A stretch of DNA of 64,000 bases from CAYFLR01 sp964343805 (GCA_964343805.1 CAYFLR010000018.1:24327-88326); one strand, 5' to 3'; shown: positions 52,996 to 61,926, counted from the stretch's first letter. The notes: generated from the sequence alone by a model not told the origin. Made by a program: numbers and translations.

Positions 52996-55214
52996 GAGTA
53001 GTGTTTAGACTCCAATAGTTGATCTACAATACCTTGGTCTTGGAGTGGACAATGCTCTTCATCACTCTTCTCATGGGCTGCTTCCCATATATTAGGTATG
53101 GTCAGTCTCACATTGGGGCAAAAGTGATCTTCTCCAATTTTTTCATAGAGGTTGGTTCGCTTCAAAACTGCCAGTATGGGCTGAGTGAGACCACTGAAGT
53201 AAAGTTTGATTCCCTTTTGGGATAAGAAATCTAACAAGGCACTGAGAACATCGGTTCCTGAGGTGTCCAACTCGTTAATGGCATTACTAACGATCACGAT
53301 ATGGTTAAGATGGGGCATTTTCTCCACCTTGTTATGGATCTGACTCTCTAAATAGCTGCAGTTGGTAAAGGTCAGAGATCCTTGAAAGCGGATAATGAGG
53401 ATATGCTTGCACTCGGCTAAATGAAAGCGTCGGCTGTCCCTGTAAGATCCATCTGCCATCTTGGAAAGATAGGTGATGGTGGGCTCGATCCTTCTGAGGA
53501 GATAAAGAGTGAGCGAGAGTGCAATTCCTACCATGATGCCCTTATCTAGATGAGGGGCAAAGTAAAGGGTAGAAACGAGAGTAATTAATGCGATCATTCC
53601 ATCGTAAAACTGGATACGAAATAGAATGACGATTCCTTTTAGGTTGATAAGTCCGGTTACGGCAACAATGATTATGGCCCCAAGCACCGACTGAGGAAGA
53701 TGGTAGAGTATAGGAGTAAAGAATAGGAGGGTCAGAGCCACAAATAGCCCCGCAAAGACATTGGATAATCCTGTTACTCCTCCGTATTGATAGTTAATGG
53801 CCGACCTAGCAAAAGACCCTGAAACCGGATGACCATGGGTTATAGCACCCGCAATGTTTGCCAGTCCTTGACCAATAAGTTCTTTACTGGGGTAAAGATG
53901 CTGACCTGTTCGACTGGCTATGGCATTCGCAATGGAAATGGCTTCCATAAAGCCAAGCAGGGCAATGATGAGTATCGAAGTCAATAGATGGGGGATGATC
54001 TTTAAATCAATATAGGGGATTTCAATTGTGGGTAATCCAGCCGGGATATTGCCCACCACTCCGCCTCCTCCCGAAAATACGATTTGATTCAAATTGAAGG
54101 GCTGGTTTCTTACATCTAGCTTGTAGATTTTACCGTCGGATGAGATCCCTTTTGGAACTTTTCCCAGTAGATAGAAGCTATATCTATCTTTTTCTTTAAC
54201 TCCCTCTAAAAGAAATTTACGGAGCTGCTTACGCATCTTCTTTCCCTCTTTGCGCAGCAGTCGGACATGCTGTTTGAGGATGTCTGAATTATGGATCATG
54301 GCCATGATTTTACCCTGCTCAACCGCTTTACCTACTTTGGGCCGAAGTCGCTCGCTGTACCTACCTTTTTTATGACAATAGAAGCAGGTTTGTTTGAGAG
54401 GAGGGATCTCTTTGATTCCTACATTCGGAGGCAGTTCATCGACATGAGTTACAATAGTTATTTCATGCTCTAAGGCATTGTATTCACGGATAGCATCTCT
54501 CACTTCTTCGCTATAGATATTATCAATAGGGGATTTGATTTTTTGTTCTAGCCCTGAAGACCATGAGATCACTGTGGTAATTACTACAGCCACCAAAACG
54601 CTGGGCCATTTGGAGAAAAAACGCTTCATAAACAGCATGATAAATATTGCGAGCAGACCTAAGTAGAGGGTGGGAAGATGGGTATAGTGGGTGGCTGCTT
54701 TATAGACCTCTATCAGGGTTTCATAATGGTGTTCTTCTCTTTCCACAGTCACCCCGAATAGTTTAGCTACTTGCGAGGTGGCAATGATGAGTGCGGCGGC
54801 ATTAGTGAAACCATGGATAACGGGATGACTGAGCAAATTGACCAGAGTGCCCATTCTAAAAAAGCCTAGAGAAAACTGAACCACCCCAACCATTAATGCC
54901 ATTAAGGTGGCGTAGGCCACAAATTGAGCGGTTCCAGCTACTGCGAGGGGGGCTAAGGCAGTACTGGTCATAAGTGAAATGATGGCTGCTGGTCCAGTTG
55001 ATAGTTGATGACTTGATCCAAACAGAGCGGAAACAATGGGGGGGAGAAAAGCTGCATAAAGCCCGTAATAAGCAGGTAGCCCTGCTAGCCGAGCATAGGC
55101 CATGGATTGAGGAATGAGAATCAGGGCCACCGAAAGACCGGAAATAAGGTCGGCCTTAAGGGTTGTGGTTGTATAATCTTTGTACCAATTGATAGTGGGA
55201 AAACGGTAACGCAT
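52992..55214 (-). CDS. SulP sulfate-permease-family transporter with CxxCH insertion
   Basis: A 740-residue SLC26/SulP transporter: IPQSMAYARLAGLPAYYGLY, GPAAIISLM, GFTNAAALIIATSQ, SIANAIASRTGQ, NIAGAITHGHPVSGSFARSAINY, and a C-terminal STAS domain (LTFTNCSYLESQI, LDTSGTDVLSALLDFL). Sulfate uptake is plausible given the coupled dsrN and the sulfur genes. Residues ~222-383 are an insertion absent from ordinary SulP proteins, between the seventh-helix region and GNIPAGLP. It contains CFYCH (277-281, DNA 54372-54386), a c-type haem motif, and a basic helical stretch. By SulP topology the insertion should face the periplasm, where haem c is attached. Confidence 0.9.
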   Translation of the reverse strand: MRYRFPTINWYKDYTTTTLKADLISGLSVALILIPQSMAYARLAGLPAYYGLYAAFLPPIVSALFGSSHQLSTGPAAIISLMTSTALAPLAVAGTAQFVAYATLMALMVGVVQFSLGFFRMGTLVNLLSHPVIHGFTNAAALIIATSQVAKLFGVTVEREEHHYETLIEVYKAATHYTHLPTLYLGLLAIFIMLFMKRFFSKWPSVLVAVVITTVISWSSGLEQKIKSPIDNIYSEEVRDAIREYNALEHEITIVTHVDELPPNVGIKEIPPLKQTCFYCHKKGRYSERLRPKVGKAVEQGKIMAMIHNSDILKQHVRLLRKEGKKMRKQLRKFLLEGVKEKDRYSFYLLGKVPKGISSDGKIYKLDVRNQPFNLNQIVFSGGGGVVGNIPAGLPTIEIPYIDLKIIPHLLTSILIIALLGFMEAISIANAIASRTGQHLYPSKELIGQGLANIAGAITHGHPVSGSFARSAINYQYGGVTGLSNVFAGLFVALTLLFFTPILYHLPQSVLGAIIIVAVTGLINLKGIVILFRIQFYDGMIALITLVSTLYFAPHLDKGIMVGIALSLTLYLLRRIEPTITYLSKMADGSYRDSRRFHLAECKHILIIRFQGSLTFTNCSYLESQIHNKVEKMPHLNHIVIVSNAINELDTSGTDVLSALLDFLSQKGIKLYFSGLTQPILAVLKRTNLYEKIGEDHFCPNVRLTIPNIWEAAHEKSDEEHCPLQDQGIVDQLLESKHYS

Positions 55215-55288
55215 ATTGAGAACAGTCTTTCAGGATACGAGTTTTAAAAAACGCACACTCTCTCGTTTTATCAGAATTGGCTCTCTAT

Positions 55289-56434
55289 TCAATATCTTTT
55301 AATAAACTGAGTGGAAATGAGAGAAGCTAGACAGAGTATAATTCCTCCCACAAAAGGAATCCGGTAATCCATCATCCAGAGCCACCCACCTAAAAAGGGA
55401 ATGAAAACCGCTGCAATATGGTTAATAGTAAAACCAACCGCCATAGAGGAGGAGATATCCTCTGCATCCCCCACCTTTTGAAAGTAGGTTTTAATCGCCA
55501 CCGCACAGTTAAAAAAGATATGGTCTAAGATATAGAGAAGAGCCGCCATCCACTTATCAGATACCATGGCATAGCCGGTAAAAACCAGTAGGAGGCAAAA
55601 GTATTCTACTGAGAGAACCTTCCGCTCGCCAAAGGCGACAATGGCTTTTCCCACCAGTGGACTTATAAGGTAGTTAATCACATTATTAAGGACAAAGAGG
55701 ATAGCTATTTCAGGCAGAGTGAATTGAAACTTCTTTACCAGGAGAAATACTGCAAAGGTGACAAAGATCTGCCTTCTGGCCCCTGACAAAAAGGTGAGTA
55801 GATAGAAAAGCCAGTACCTTTTCCGTAAAATAAAACTCTTATTTTGGCGAGGGACTTTCTGTCGGTCTGGGTTTTGAGTCATTCCCCAAAGACCGATGAG
55901 AGCAATTCCCGATCCCAGCAATAGATAATTAATCCAATAGGGGAGAAGGTAGGAAAGTCCCCAGAGGGTTCCTCCCACCGCAATATTGGTGATCGAACCA
56001 TAGGCCCGCAGCTTGGTAATAACGATGGGTGAAGTCTGTTTATCAAAGTATTGCAAACTGAGAGACTGGTAAGTGGTTTCAAAATAATGAAAGCCCATAC
56101 TCATAATAAAGGTGGTAATTAACAGGCCTTGATAGCTAGGGAAGAATCCGGTTAAAGCAACACCGACTCCCAGGACTACGATAGACAGAGCCGATAACCT
56201 GATCTCTCTAAAAAAGAGAATAATGTAAATAATTAAGAAGGTCATGAAACCGGGAATTTCTCGCACTGATTGGATGGCACCAATGTGCTGTCCATTTAAT
56301 CCCACAATATCGACAGAAAAGTTATTAAAAAGCGTTCTCCATCCCTGCAGACCCACAGCTGAGCAAATCGTCATCAGCAGTAAAAAGCGATACATAGGGT
56401 TTTGATAAAAGGGAGTGTGGGCTTTATTGGACAT
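55289..56434 (-). CDS. Major facilitator-type transporter
   Basis: About 381 residues with roughly twelve hydrophobic helices. The start at 56434 (MSNKAHTPFYQNPMYRF) is chosen because the extra N-terminus from 56566 is not MFS-like and would overlap the divergent yciB gene. Visible segments are GWRTLFNNFSVDIVGLNGQHIGAIQSVREIPGF (first helices and cytoplasmic loop) and YLLTFLSGARRQIFVTFAVFLL (start of second half). The substrate cannot be told. No strong ribosome site is seen. Confidence 0.8.
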   Translation of the reverse strand: MSNKAHTPFYQNPMYRFLLLMTICSAVGLQGWRTLFNNFSVDIVGLNGQHIGAIQSVREIPGFMTFLIIYIILFFREIRLSALSIVVLGVGVALTGFFPSYQGLLITTFIMSMGFHYFETTYQSLSLQYFDKQTSPIVITKLRAYGSITNIAVGGTLWGLSYLLPYWINYLLLGSGIALIGLWGMTQNPDRQKVPRQNKSFILRKRYWLFYLLTFLSGARRQIFVTFAVFLLVKKFQFTLPEIAILFVLNNVINYLISPLVGKAIVAFGERKVLSVEYFCLLLVFTGYAMVSDKWMAALLYILDHIFFNCAVAIKTYFQKVGDAEDISSSMAVGFTINHIAAVFIPFLGGWLWMMDYRIPFVGGIILCLASLISTQFIKRY

Positions 56435-56510
56435 GGAAAGGATCAAATCACACTCTGTCTTTAAATGCAAGCTTGTCATTTGTATGAAATGAAGATAAAA
56501 GAAGCAAATT

Positions 56511-57113
56511 GTGACAAAGTTTAAATGTAATAAATCATTTTTTCTCATCTCCTTTCTGCCTGCCATGGCCTATTGGTATATGGAGGCCAACTATCCCATT
56601 CGCATTGCTGTTTCTGCTGGCTTGGCTCTGGCCATTTTAGAGATCCTATTAGAAAAGGCCCTCACCAAGCATGTCCATACTCTCTCCAAATTCAATTTCT
56701 ACCTCATCGCCGTTTTAGGCGCCATTTCCCTGATCGGGGATCAAGGAATTTGGTTTAAACTCCAACCCTTTTTTACCGGGCTCTTTCTCGGTGGATTCCT
56801 TATTTTTAGCCAGTGGCGAGGCAAAGGGGTTTTAGCAGAAATGATGGAGAGTCTGCAGGGAAAACAGCTTTCCAGTGAGATCATCAATACCCTAGAACTG
56901 CATATGGCCATTTTGATGCTGTGCTATGGTATTTTTATGGGAGTGGTGGCCTTCACTCTATCCACTGATGCATGGCTCTTTTTTAAGACCATTGGCTTTT
57001 ATATTGTTTTTGGAATTTTTATGGTCTTCGAGATTGTTTTTATGCGCTGGAAAATGAAAAAAATTATCCAGCGCCAACAACACTTTGAATCTTTTAGAAA
57101 GTTCCGACCCTAA
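56511..57113 (+). CDS. YciB/IspZ-like septation protein
   Basis: 200 residues with about five to six hydrophobic helices. SFLPAMAYWYMEANYPIRIAVSAGLALAI and FYLIAVLGAISLIGDQGIWFKLQPFFTGLFLGG match the YciB (intracellular septation protein A) pattern, including the central ISLIGD-xxWFK-P segment. Family members sit in the inner membrane and affect cell-envelope synthesis. It is divergent from the MFS gene and converges on the rhodanese gene (1 bp apart). No other division gene is adjacent. Confidence 0.7.
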   Translation: MTKFKCNKSFFLISFLPAMAYWYMEANYPIRIAVSAGLALAILEILLEKALTKHVHTLSKFNFYLIAVLGAISLIGDQGIWFKLQPFFTGLFLGGFLIFSQWRGKGVLAEMMESLQGKQLSSEIINTLELHMAILMLCYGIFMGVVAFTLSTDAWLFFKTIGFYIVFGIFMVFEIVFMRWKMKKIIQRQQHFESFRKFRP

Positions 57114-57114
57114 T

Positions 57115-57528
57115 TTATTCTTCTTCTACTACCAGCGGATACTCTGCTTTTTTCCAAGCTTTGATTCCTCCAAGCATATTAGCCGCATCAATAAAACCAA
57201 GCTCATCCATAATCTTTAAGGTGTTAGCAGAACGACGGCCAGACCGGCAATAAACCAGGTAGGTTTGATCTTTGTCGAGCAGTTCTAATTCATTGCGAAA
57301 ATCATTGCTATAGTAGTCAATATTGATGGCATTTTCTAAATGGCCAGCAGCAAATTCTGAGGGGCGACGTACATCCAAAATAATGAAAGACTCATCATCT
57401 TTAAGATCCTGGGTCATTTCATAAGCCTCATGGACTGTAACATTTCTTAAACCGGCGGTCTCTCCATAAACCACAGTGCCTAATAGAAAGCTAATGGAAA
57501 GCAAAATAGTTAGACTCTTCTTTAGCAT
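57115..57528 (-). CDS. Periplasmic rhodanese-domain protein
   Basis: 137 residues: signal peptide (LTILLSISFLLGTVVYG) plus one rhodanese domain (FIILDVRRPSEFAAGHLENAINIDYY... YLVYCRSGRRSANTLKIMDELGF... MLGGIKAWKKAEYPL). The active-site loop is CRSGRRS with the persulfide-forming Cys. Probably transfers sulfane sulfur in the periplasm; a link to the sulfur island is tempting but only by theme. A GGAGAT ribosome site lies upstream. Confidence 0.9.
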   Translation of the reverse strand: MLKKSLTILLSISFLLGTVVYGETAGLRNVTVHEAYEMTQDLKDDESFIILDVRRPSEFAAGHLENAINIDYYSNDFRNELELLDKDQTYLVYCRSGRRSANTLKIMDELGFIDAANMLGGIKAWKKAEYPLVVEEE

Positions 57529-57750
57529 AAAGATCTCCTTCGTTAGATATTCATTTGTATGGCAACTTCAATCGATAATTTATAAGAGGTGGGCCGGTTT
57601 GTAAATTAAAAAAACATCCTGTCTAATAGATAGACACTTTCCTGTCAAATCTCTATACGATTTGAATTTAGGAGCGGCGCTCCTTTCCGCAGGTTTTTAG
57701 TTAAATTATTAATTTTTAAGATATCTTTCTATTTATAAAAGTGAACGATG
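57529..57750. promoter_or_regulatory. Divergent intergenic region before lipoprotein leader
   Basis: AT-rich region serving the leftward rhodanese gene and rightward lipoprotein pair. A tight hairpin AGGAGC-GGC-GCTCCT lies at 57670-57684. No gene is seen. Confidence 0.4.
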
Positions 57751-57751
57751 A

Positions 57752-57823
57752 AGGTGGTAACCTAATTGCATGAGTGGATGCGCAGCTTGGCGAGAGTGCC
57801 AAGAAAAGCAAACAAAGATTTGC
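57752..57823 (+). ncRNA. Structured 5' leader: four consecutive hairpins
   Basis: Four adjacent perfect stem-loops fill 72 nt: AGGT-GGTA-ACCT (57752-57763), GCAT-GAGTGG-ATGC (57768-57781), CTTGGC-GAGAGT-GCCAAG (57786-57803) and GCAAA-CAAAGA-TTTGC (57808-57823). The block ends 30 nt before the lipoprotein ATG at 57854, after which an AAGGAG site follows. It does not match a riboswitch class I can recognise. Could be a regulatory leader or stability element. Confidence 0.5.
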
Positions 57824-57853
57824 CCCAATTTTGAACTTTTGGAAGGAGATATC

Positions 57854-58225
57854 ATGAAATTATTAACAATTATTGGTTTAACTTTTGTAGTTTTAGTAAC
57901 TGCCTGTGGACTTAATGAAGGTGAAAAAGCAGCCACTAAAGATTTCTTCACCGCTGGAACCGACACTGGATCTCCTTATAACTCTGCAACTCCTTCCAAT
58001 GTAAGTAATAGCTCTGTGATTTATAAAGCGGCTATCAAAGCTGCTGGTCAGGATGCTTTAGAAGTTCTAAAAGGTGAAGAGCCATCTGACCTTTTCCTTC
58101 AAGCTAAATCCGCTTTAGAAAATGAAGGCATGGAATTTAAAAATGATCAAGACGCTGCTTTTGCAATTATCGAAGCTGCTTTAAAAGAAAAAGCTGAAGC
58201 AGAAGCTAAAAAAGAGCAAAAATAA
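57854..58225 (+). CDS. Small lipoprotein, first of tandem pair
   Basis: About 123 residues. Start at 57854 (AAGGAG eight bases upstream and immediate signal peptide MKLLTIIGLTFVVLVTAC) rather than an upstream in-frame ATG at 57770 that falls within the leader hairpins. The mature part has SNVSNSSVIYKAAIKAAGQDALEVLKGEEPSDLFLQAKSALE, shared almost exactly with the next gene, then a Lys/Glu/Ala-rich tail. It would be anchored in the envelope. No known family. High-expression signals (strong ribosome site, own terminator after the pair) suggest an abundant structural lipoprotein. Confidence 0.8.
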   Translation: MKLLTIIGLTFVVLVTACGLNEGEKAATKDFFTAGTDTGSPYNSATPSNVSNSSVIYKAAIKAAGQDALEVLKGEEPSDLFLQAKSALENEGMEFKNDQDAAFAIIEAALKEKAEAEAKKEQK

Positions 58226-58268
58226 GATCACTCAATTAAAAATTAAATTCCATTCATAAGGAGATGAC

Positions 58269-58640
58269 ATGAAATTATTATCATTAGCACTATTATCACT
58301 GACTTTACTTACTACCGCCTGTGGCCTTAACCAAAATAAAGCTGAAGTTAAAGATACTTTTTCCAATAATGGCACCACTGCTATAGGGACCAGAGACCAC
58401 TCTTTTAACCCCACTCCAACCAATGTAAGTAACTCCAGTTACATTTTAAAAGCTGCTGTTAAAGTAGCTGGTAATGATGCCTTGGAAGTTTTAAAAGGTG
58501 AAGAGCCTTCTGATCTTTTCTTACAAGCTAAATCCGCTTTAGAGGAAGAAAATGGAAAAGCTTTCAAAGACAATGAAGAAGCTGCTTTCGCTATTCTTGC
58601 TCTGAATCTTGCTGATGACAAAGAGGAAGAAGAAAAATAA
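58269..58640 (+). CDS. Small lipoprotein, second of tandem pair
   Basis: 123 residues, a paralogue of the preceding gene. Signal MKLLSLALLSLTLLTTAC with lipobox, then a divergent linker (NNGTTAIGTRDHSFNP) and the conserved core NVSNSSYILKAAVKVAGNDALEVLKGEEPSDLFLQAKSALEEE, ending acidic (DDKEEEEK). Strong AAGGAG-type site. The pair is followed by a perfect Rho-independent terminator, so the two form one transcript. Function unknown. Confidence 0.8.
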   Translation: MKLLSLALLSLTLLTTACGLNQNKAEVKDTFSNNGTTAIGTRDHSFNPTPTNVSNSSYILKAAVKVAGNDALEVLKGEEPSDLFLQAKSALEEENGKAFKDNEEAAFAILALNLADDKEEEEK

Positions 58641-58655
58641 TTTAAAAAAAACTGC

Positions 58656-58691
58656 TAGGGATCAAAGCGCTGCTTTGGTCCCTATTTTTTT
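58656..58691 (+). terminator. Rho-independent terminator after lipoprotein pair
   Basis: Stem of 13 pairs (TAGGGATCAAAGC / GCTTTGGTCCCTA, one G-T wobble) with a three-base loop, followed by seven Ts. Strong canonical terminator on the + strand. Confidence 0.93.
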
Positions 58692-58706
58692 GCCAGGGAG
58701 TGGAGC

Positions 58707-60731
58707 ATGTGCAAAAAGTTCTTAGCCAGTTGGATTCTTTTTATATTCTTTAGTGGGTTTGCCTTTGGAAATCAAAGTACCTCACTCTATACCATCAAAG
58801 CAAAATCACTCACTCCCTTTGAACATGAGCAGATTCATCTTTTTGTCCAATCTGTTTTAGCTCAACTTCCACCTGCACTTAAAGAAAACTTGCCCACTCC
58901 TGTCAAAATAAAATTTAAAAAACTGTCTAAATCAACAGAATTGCAAAGTCCCTCTTGCCCCAATGAAGAGGGTGTCCTGGGAGATGAAGCAAATCATCAA
59001 TCTTTTAAGGAAATTTATGCTCGCCTTTCCTGGGAATGGAGTTCCAGTAAAAAGGTGATTGAACTAAACCGTCTATTTATTCCTATAATTATTGAAGGTG
59101 AAGAAAGTGCCCCCACTTATTCTTGCGGACATAAGAATCTCTATAAACTAGCTGAAGCAACCCTTATCCATGAACTCACTCATCTTTATGATTACGCCAA
59201 GGTGATTGCCGCCACTGATACAGAAGTTGATTACAACATGCAGGATTTTTGTGCCTCGGTGGATCAAGATGAGCATGACAGCTCCTCTTTTTATCATCAA
59301 TGTATCCCCTTTTTAAAGGATCATTCCTTGTCGAGTACATGGAGGTATCGACATTTAGTAGGTTGGGGTAAAGGAAGTGACAGCAGCAATAAACTGACCC
59401 TAAGAAGTCCCGACCCCTATGAATCTTATAACTTGCAAGAGCATCTCGCAGTGAATATGGAATACTTTCTTTTGGATCCTGAATACCAATGTCGTCGACC
59501 AGCTACCTATCAACTTTTGTCCACTCATTTTGATTTTTCTCCTTTTGCCGAGCAGGTCAATTGTAAAGTGAATACTCAAATTGCCTACAGCTTTACCAAT
59601 ATTCCAGTTGATATCGACCCTGATCGTATCTACGAAATTCATTACTTGCTAGCTGACAGCGGAGAAGATATTTCCAGCCGTTTCGGTCACTCGATGTTCC
59701 GCTTAATTCTTTGTCACCCTAAGCGAGAAAAGGTGGGACCTGAATGTTATAAAGACGTTTCTCATCATGTGGTATTTAGTTTTCGCGCTGAGATCAGTGA
59801 AGCCACCATCAACAATTTTTCGGGCTTTACCGGAAAGTATCCATCCCAATTGTTCATCTTTAATATGCCGGAAATTATCAGTGAGTATACCATTTTTGAA
59901 GATCGTGATTTAAGAAGTCTGCCCCTTAATTTTTCCCGAGATCAGATTAAACAGTTTGTCCATCAAGGATTAGAATTCTATTGGCAATATCAGGGACGAT
60001 ATTACTTTATGACTAATAACTGCGCATCAGAATCTCTTCACTTCTTAGCAGGAGTTCTCCCTAGCTACCAATTACAGAAATACGAACCCTTTGTTATTAC
60101 CCCTAAGTATATCTATGAACTTCTCGTCGATAACGGTTGGGCCAATGAATCCGCTTTTGATGATCCAAAAGCTGTGGGTAGATATCTTTTTAAAAGTCTT
60201 TATAGTCGCATGATGGAAGAGTTTAACAAGCTCACTGCCTTTGCCGGATTCCCCGCTGATTTGGATATCGAAAAGTATATTCAAGAAACCACTGCGGAAG
60301 AACGACGAGAACTTTTCAAAACCATGAAGGAACAGAACAGTGGAAACACCAAGGCACTCGCTATCAGTTTTATGATGTTGGAATATGGAGTTAAGAGTTA
60401 TGTAGAGCAACTTTGGAAAGAGGCCATGCAAGAATTATTGGCTGATCCTGAAGATGAAAAGATGAGCGAGCAAGTTTTCGGAAATATAAAAAAGGCCAAA
60501 GAATTGACTTTTGAAGTTTCCCCATTCAACTTGGCAGAAAGCGGTTACGGCATTCCTCAAAAAGACGAAATCATGAAACGCGAAGATCTGTTTTGGATCG
60601 GCAAGGAAGTGGTCAAACTCTACGAAGAAATCATTTCTTTAATTCAACAAGACAAAGACAACTTTCCTTTTGAACAAGAGAGTGCGGTTAAAAAGAACTT
60701 GCAGTTTTTCTTGTTAGCCATGAGACGGTGA
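58707..60731 (+). CDS. HExxH motif plus DUF4105 (Lnb-like) periplasmic protein
   Basis: 674 residues with an N-terminal signal peptide (FLASWILFIFFSGFAFG). An N-terminal domain carries EATLIHELTHLYDY at ~152-163, an HExxH zinc-protease signature. Residues ~315-470 match DUF4105: LLADSGEDISSRFGHSMFRL (catalytic-type His), HVVFSFRAEIS, then NNCASESLHFL with the Cys near residue 437. DUF4105 is related to Lnb, an intramolecular lipoprotein acyltransferase. The C-terminal third is helical. A protease-plus-acyltransferase-like architecture in one periplasmic chain is unusual. It directly follows the lipoprotein terminator. Confidence 0.75.
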   Translation: MCKKFLASWILFIFFSGFAFGNQSTSLYTIKAKSLTPFEHEQIHLFVQSVLAQLPPALKENLPTPVKIKFKKLSKSTELQSPSCPNEEGVLGDEANHQSFKEIYARLSWEWSSSKKVIELNRLFIPIIIEGEESAPTYSCGHKNLYKLAEATLIHELTHLYDYAKVIAATDTEVDYNMQDFCASVDQDEHDSSSFYHQCIPFLKDHSLSSTWRYRHLVGWGKGSDSSNKLTLRSPDPYESYNLQEHLAVNMEYFLLDPEYQCRRPATYQLLSTHFDFSPFAEQVNCKVNTQIAYSFTNIPVDIDPDRIYEIHYLLADSGEDISSRFGHSMFRLILCHPKREKVGPECYKDVSHHVVFSFRAEISEATINNFSGFTGKYPSQLFIFNMPEIISEYTIFEDRDLRSLPLNFSRDQIKQFVHQGLEFYWQYQGRYYFMTNNCASESLHFLAGVLPSYQLQKYEPFVITPKYIYELLVDNGWANESAFDDPKAVGRYLFKSLYSRMMEEFNKLTAFAGFPADLDIEKYIQETTAEERRELFKTMKEQNSGNTKALAISFMMLEYGVKSYVEQLWKEAMQELLADPEDEKMSEQVFGNIKKAKELTFEVSPFNLAESGYGIPQKDEIMKREDLFWIGKEVVKLYEEIISLIQQDKDNFPFEQESAVKKNLQFFLLAMRR

Positions 60732-60747
60732 CAAGGTCAAGTTCTAA

Positions 60748-61926
60748 CTAGCTCAACAAATCAGAAGCTTTATTTGAAAAAAAATGTTTCAGGGCTTCTT
60801 TCCAATGCATCGCATGAGTATTCTTTATCATCCTATCTAAAGGATCATTTGATAAAATCCATTTCTCTGCTTCAGCATCAAGATCTGTCCCAAGCGTCTC
60901 AAGGTTTTTTATATCACTTTCAGAAACTGTATTTTTTGATTTAATTTCGATAAGTAATCTTTTTTCTCCTGGCCTATCAATGATAAGGTCTATTTCAACA
61001 TCATCCTTGGTACAAATATAAGAAAAATCCCAATCTAATCGATTATAGGAAGAGTTCTTAATAAATTCCAATATAACCCAATGTTCAAAAGCTTCTCCAA
61101 ATGCACTCGTTTGCGGAAGCAGTTCTACGACTAAAGTTTTATCAAGGGCTCTTTTTATACCGGGATCTATAAAATAAAATTTAGGAGCTTTCTTTTGTGC
61201 CTTTCTTAAAGATCTATGAAAAGAAGGAAGCATAAAGCCTATTAGTGTGTCTTCTAAAATCTCAAAGTAATTGGCTACCGTTACATCATCAACTCCCACT
61301 TCTCTAGCAATTTTTGATTTGTTAATAATTTTCCCATTCATTTGTGCACTGATGGCTAAAAACTTTCTAAAAGGTGACAGTTTTCTGACCCATTGTTCTT
61401 CTTGGATCTCTTTTTGTAAATAGGTAGCCACATAAGCATTAAGGTATTCTTTGCAATCCATGAAATTATCTGCAAGATAGGCATCAGGAAGAGCACCTCT
61501 TTCTAAACTTTTTTTCAAATCAAATTGATCATCCAACTCTAAAGTTGAAAAGGGATAAAGGTTATAGACCCAAGCTCTACCTGCTAATAGATTATTTCCT
61601 TTTTGTTTAAGCCGGCGGGCACTGGAACCAGTTAAGATAAATTGCCGTTTATTCTTTTGAATTTCAACTTGAACCGTATCAAGTAGCCTTGGTAATTTTT
61701 GAATCTCATCAACAATCACCCTTTTACCCTTGTTTTCGGCTGAATTTATATGGTCTTTAAAGCGTGCTGGATTAAGAAGAAGTTCATCGAAAGTCTCGAT
61801 ATCTAATAGGTCGATGTAAAGAGCATCTTTATAACGATGTTTTAAATAAGATGTCTTCCCAGAACCACGAGGGCCAAAAAGGAAAAAGCTATTGTTTTTT
61901 GATAGGTTACAAATTCTCTTAATCAT
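60748..61926 (-). CDS. AAA ATPase with DUF4143 C-terminal domain
   Basis: 392 residues. Walker A FGPRGSGKTS (~17-26), Walker B RVIVDEIQKLP, sensor ILTGSSARRL, and a winged-helix part (KSKIAREVGVDDVTVANYFEILEDTLIGF). The DUF4143 C-terminus ends in a PD-(D/E)xK-like element (VEIDLIIDRPGEKRLLIEIKSKN). Such ATPases are common, mobile accessory genes with no settled function. Transcribed away from the HAD gene promoter region. Confidence 0.85.
   Translation of the reverse strand: MIKRICNLSKNNSFFLFGPRGSGKTSYLKHRYKDALYIDLLDIETFDELLLNPARFKDHINSAENKGKRVIVDEIQKLPRLLDTVQVEIQKNKRQFILTGSSARRLKQKGNNLLAGRAWVYNLYPFSTLELDDQFDLKKSLERGALPDAYLADNFMDCKEYLNAYVATYLQKEIQEEQWVRKLSPFRKFLAISAQMNGKIINKSKIAREVGVDDVTVANYFEILEDTLIGFMLPSFHRSLRKAQKKAPKFYFIDPGIKRALDKTLVVELLPQTSAFGEAFEHWVILEFIKNSSYNRLDWDFSYICTKDDVEIDLIIDRPGEKRLLIEIKSKNTVSESDIKNLETLGTDLDAEAEKWILSNDPLDRMIKNTHAMHWKEALKHFFSNKASDLLS

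Noticed and set aside
57740..57830. tRNA gene or known riboswitch
   Set aside because: The stems do not make a cloverleaf with acceptor and T arms, and the loops do not match c-di-GMP, fluoride, THF or SAM classes as far as I can tell.
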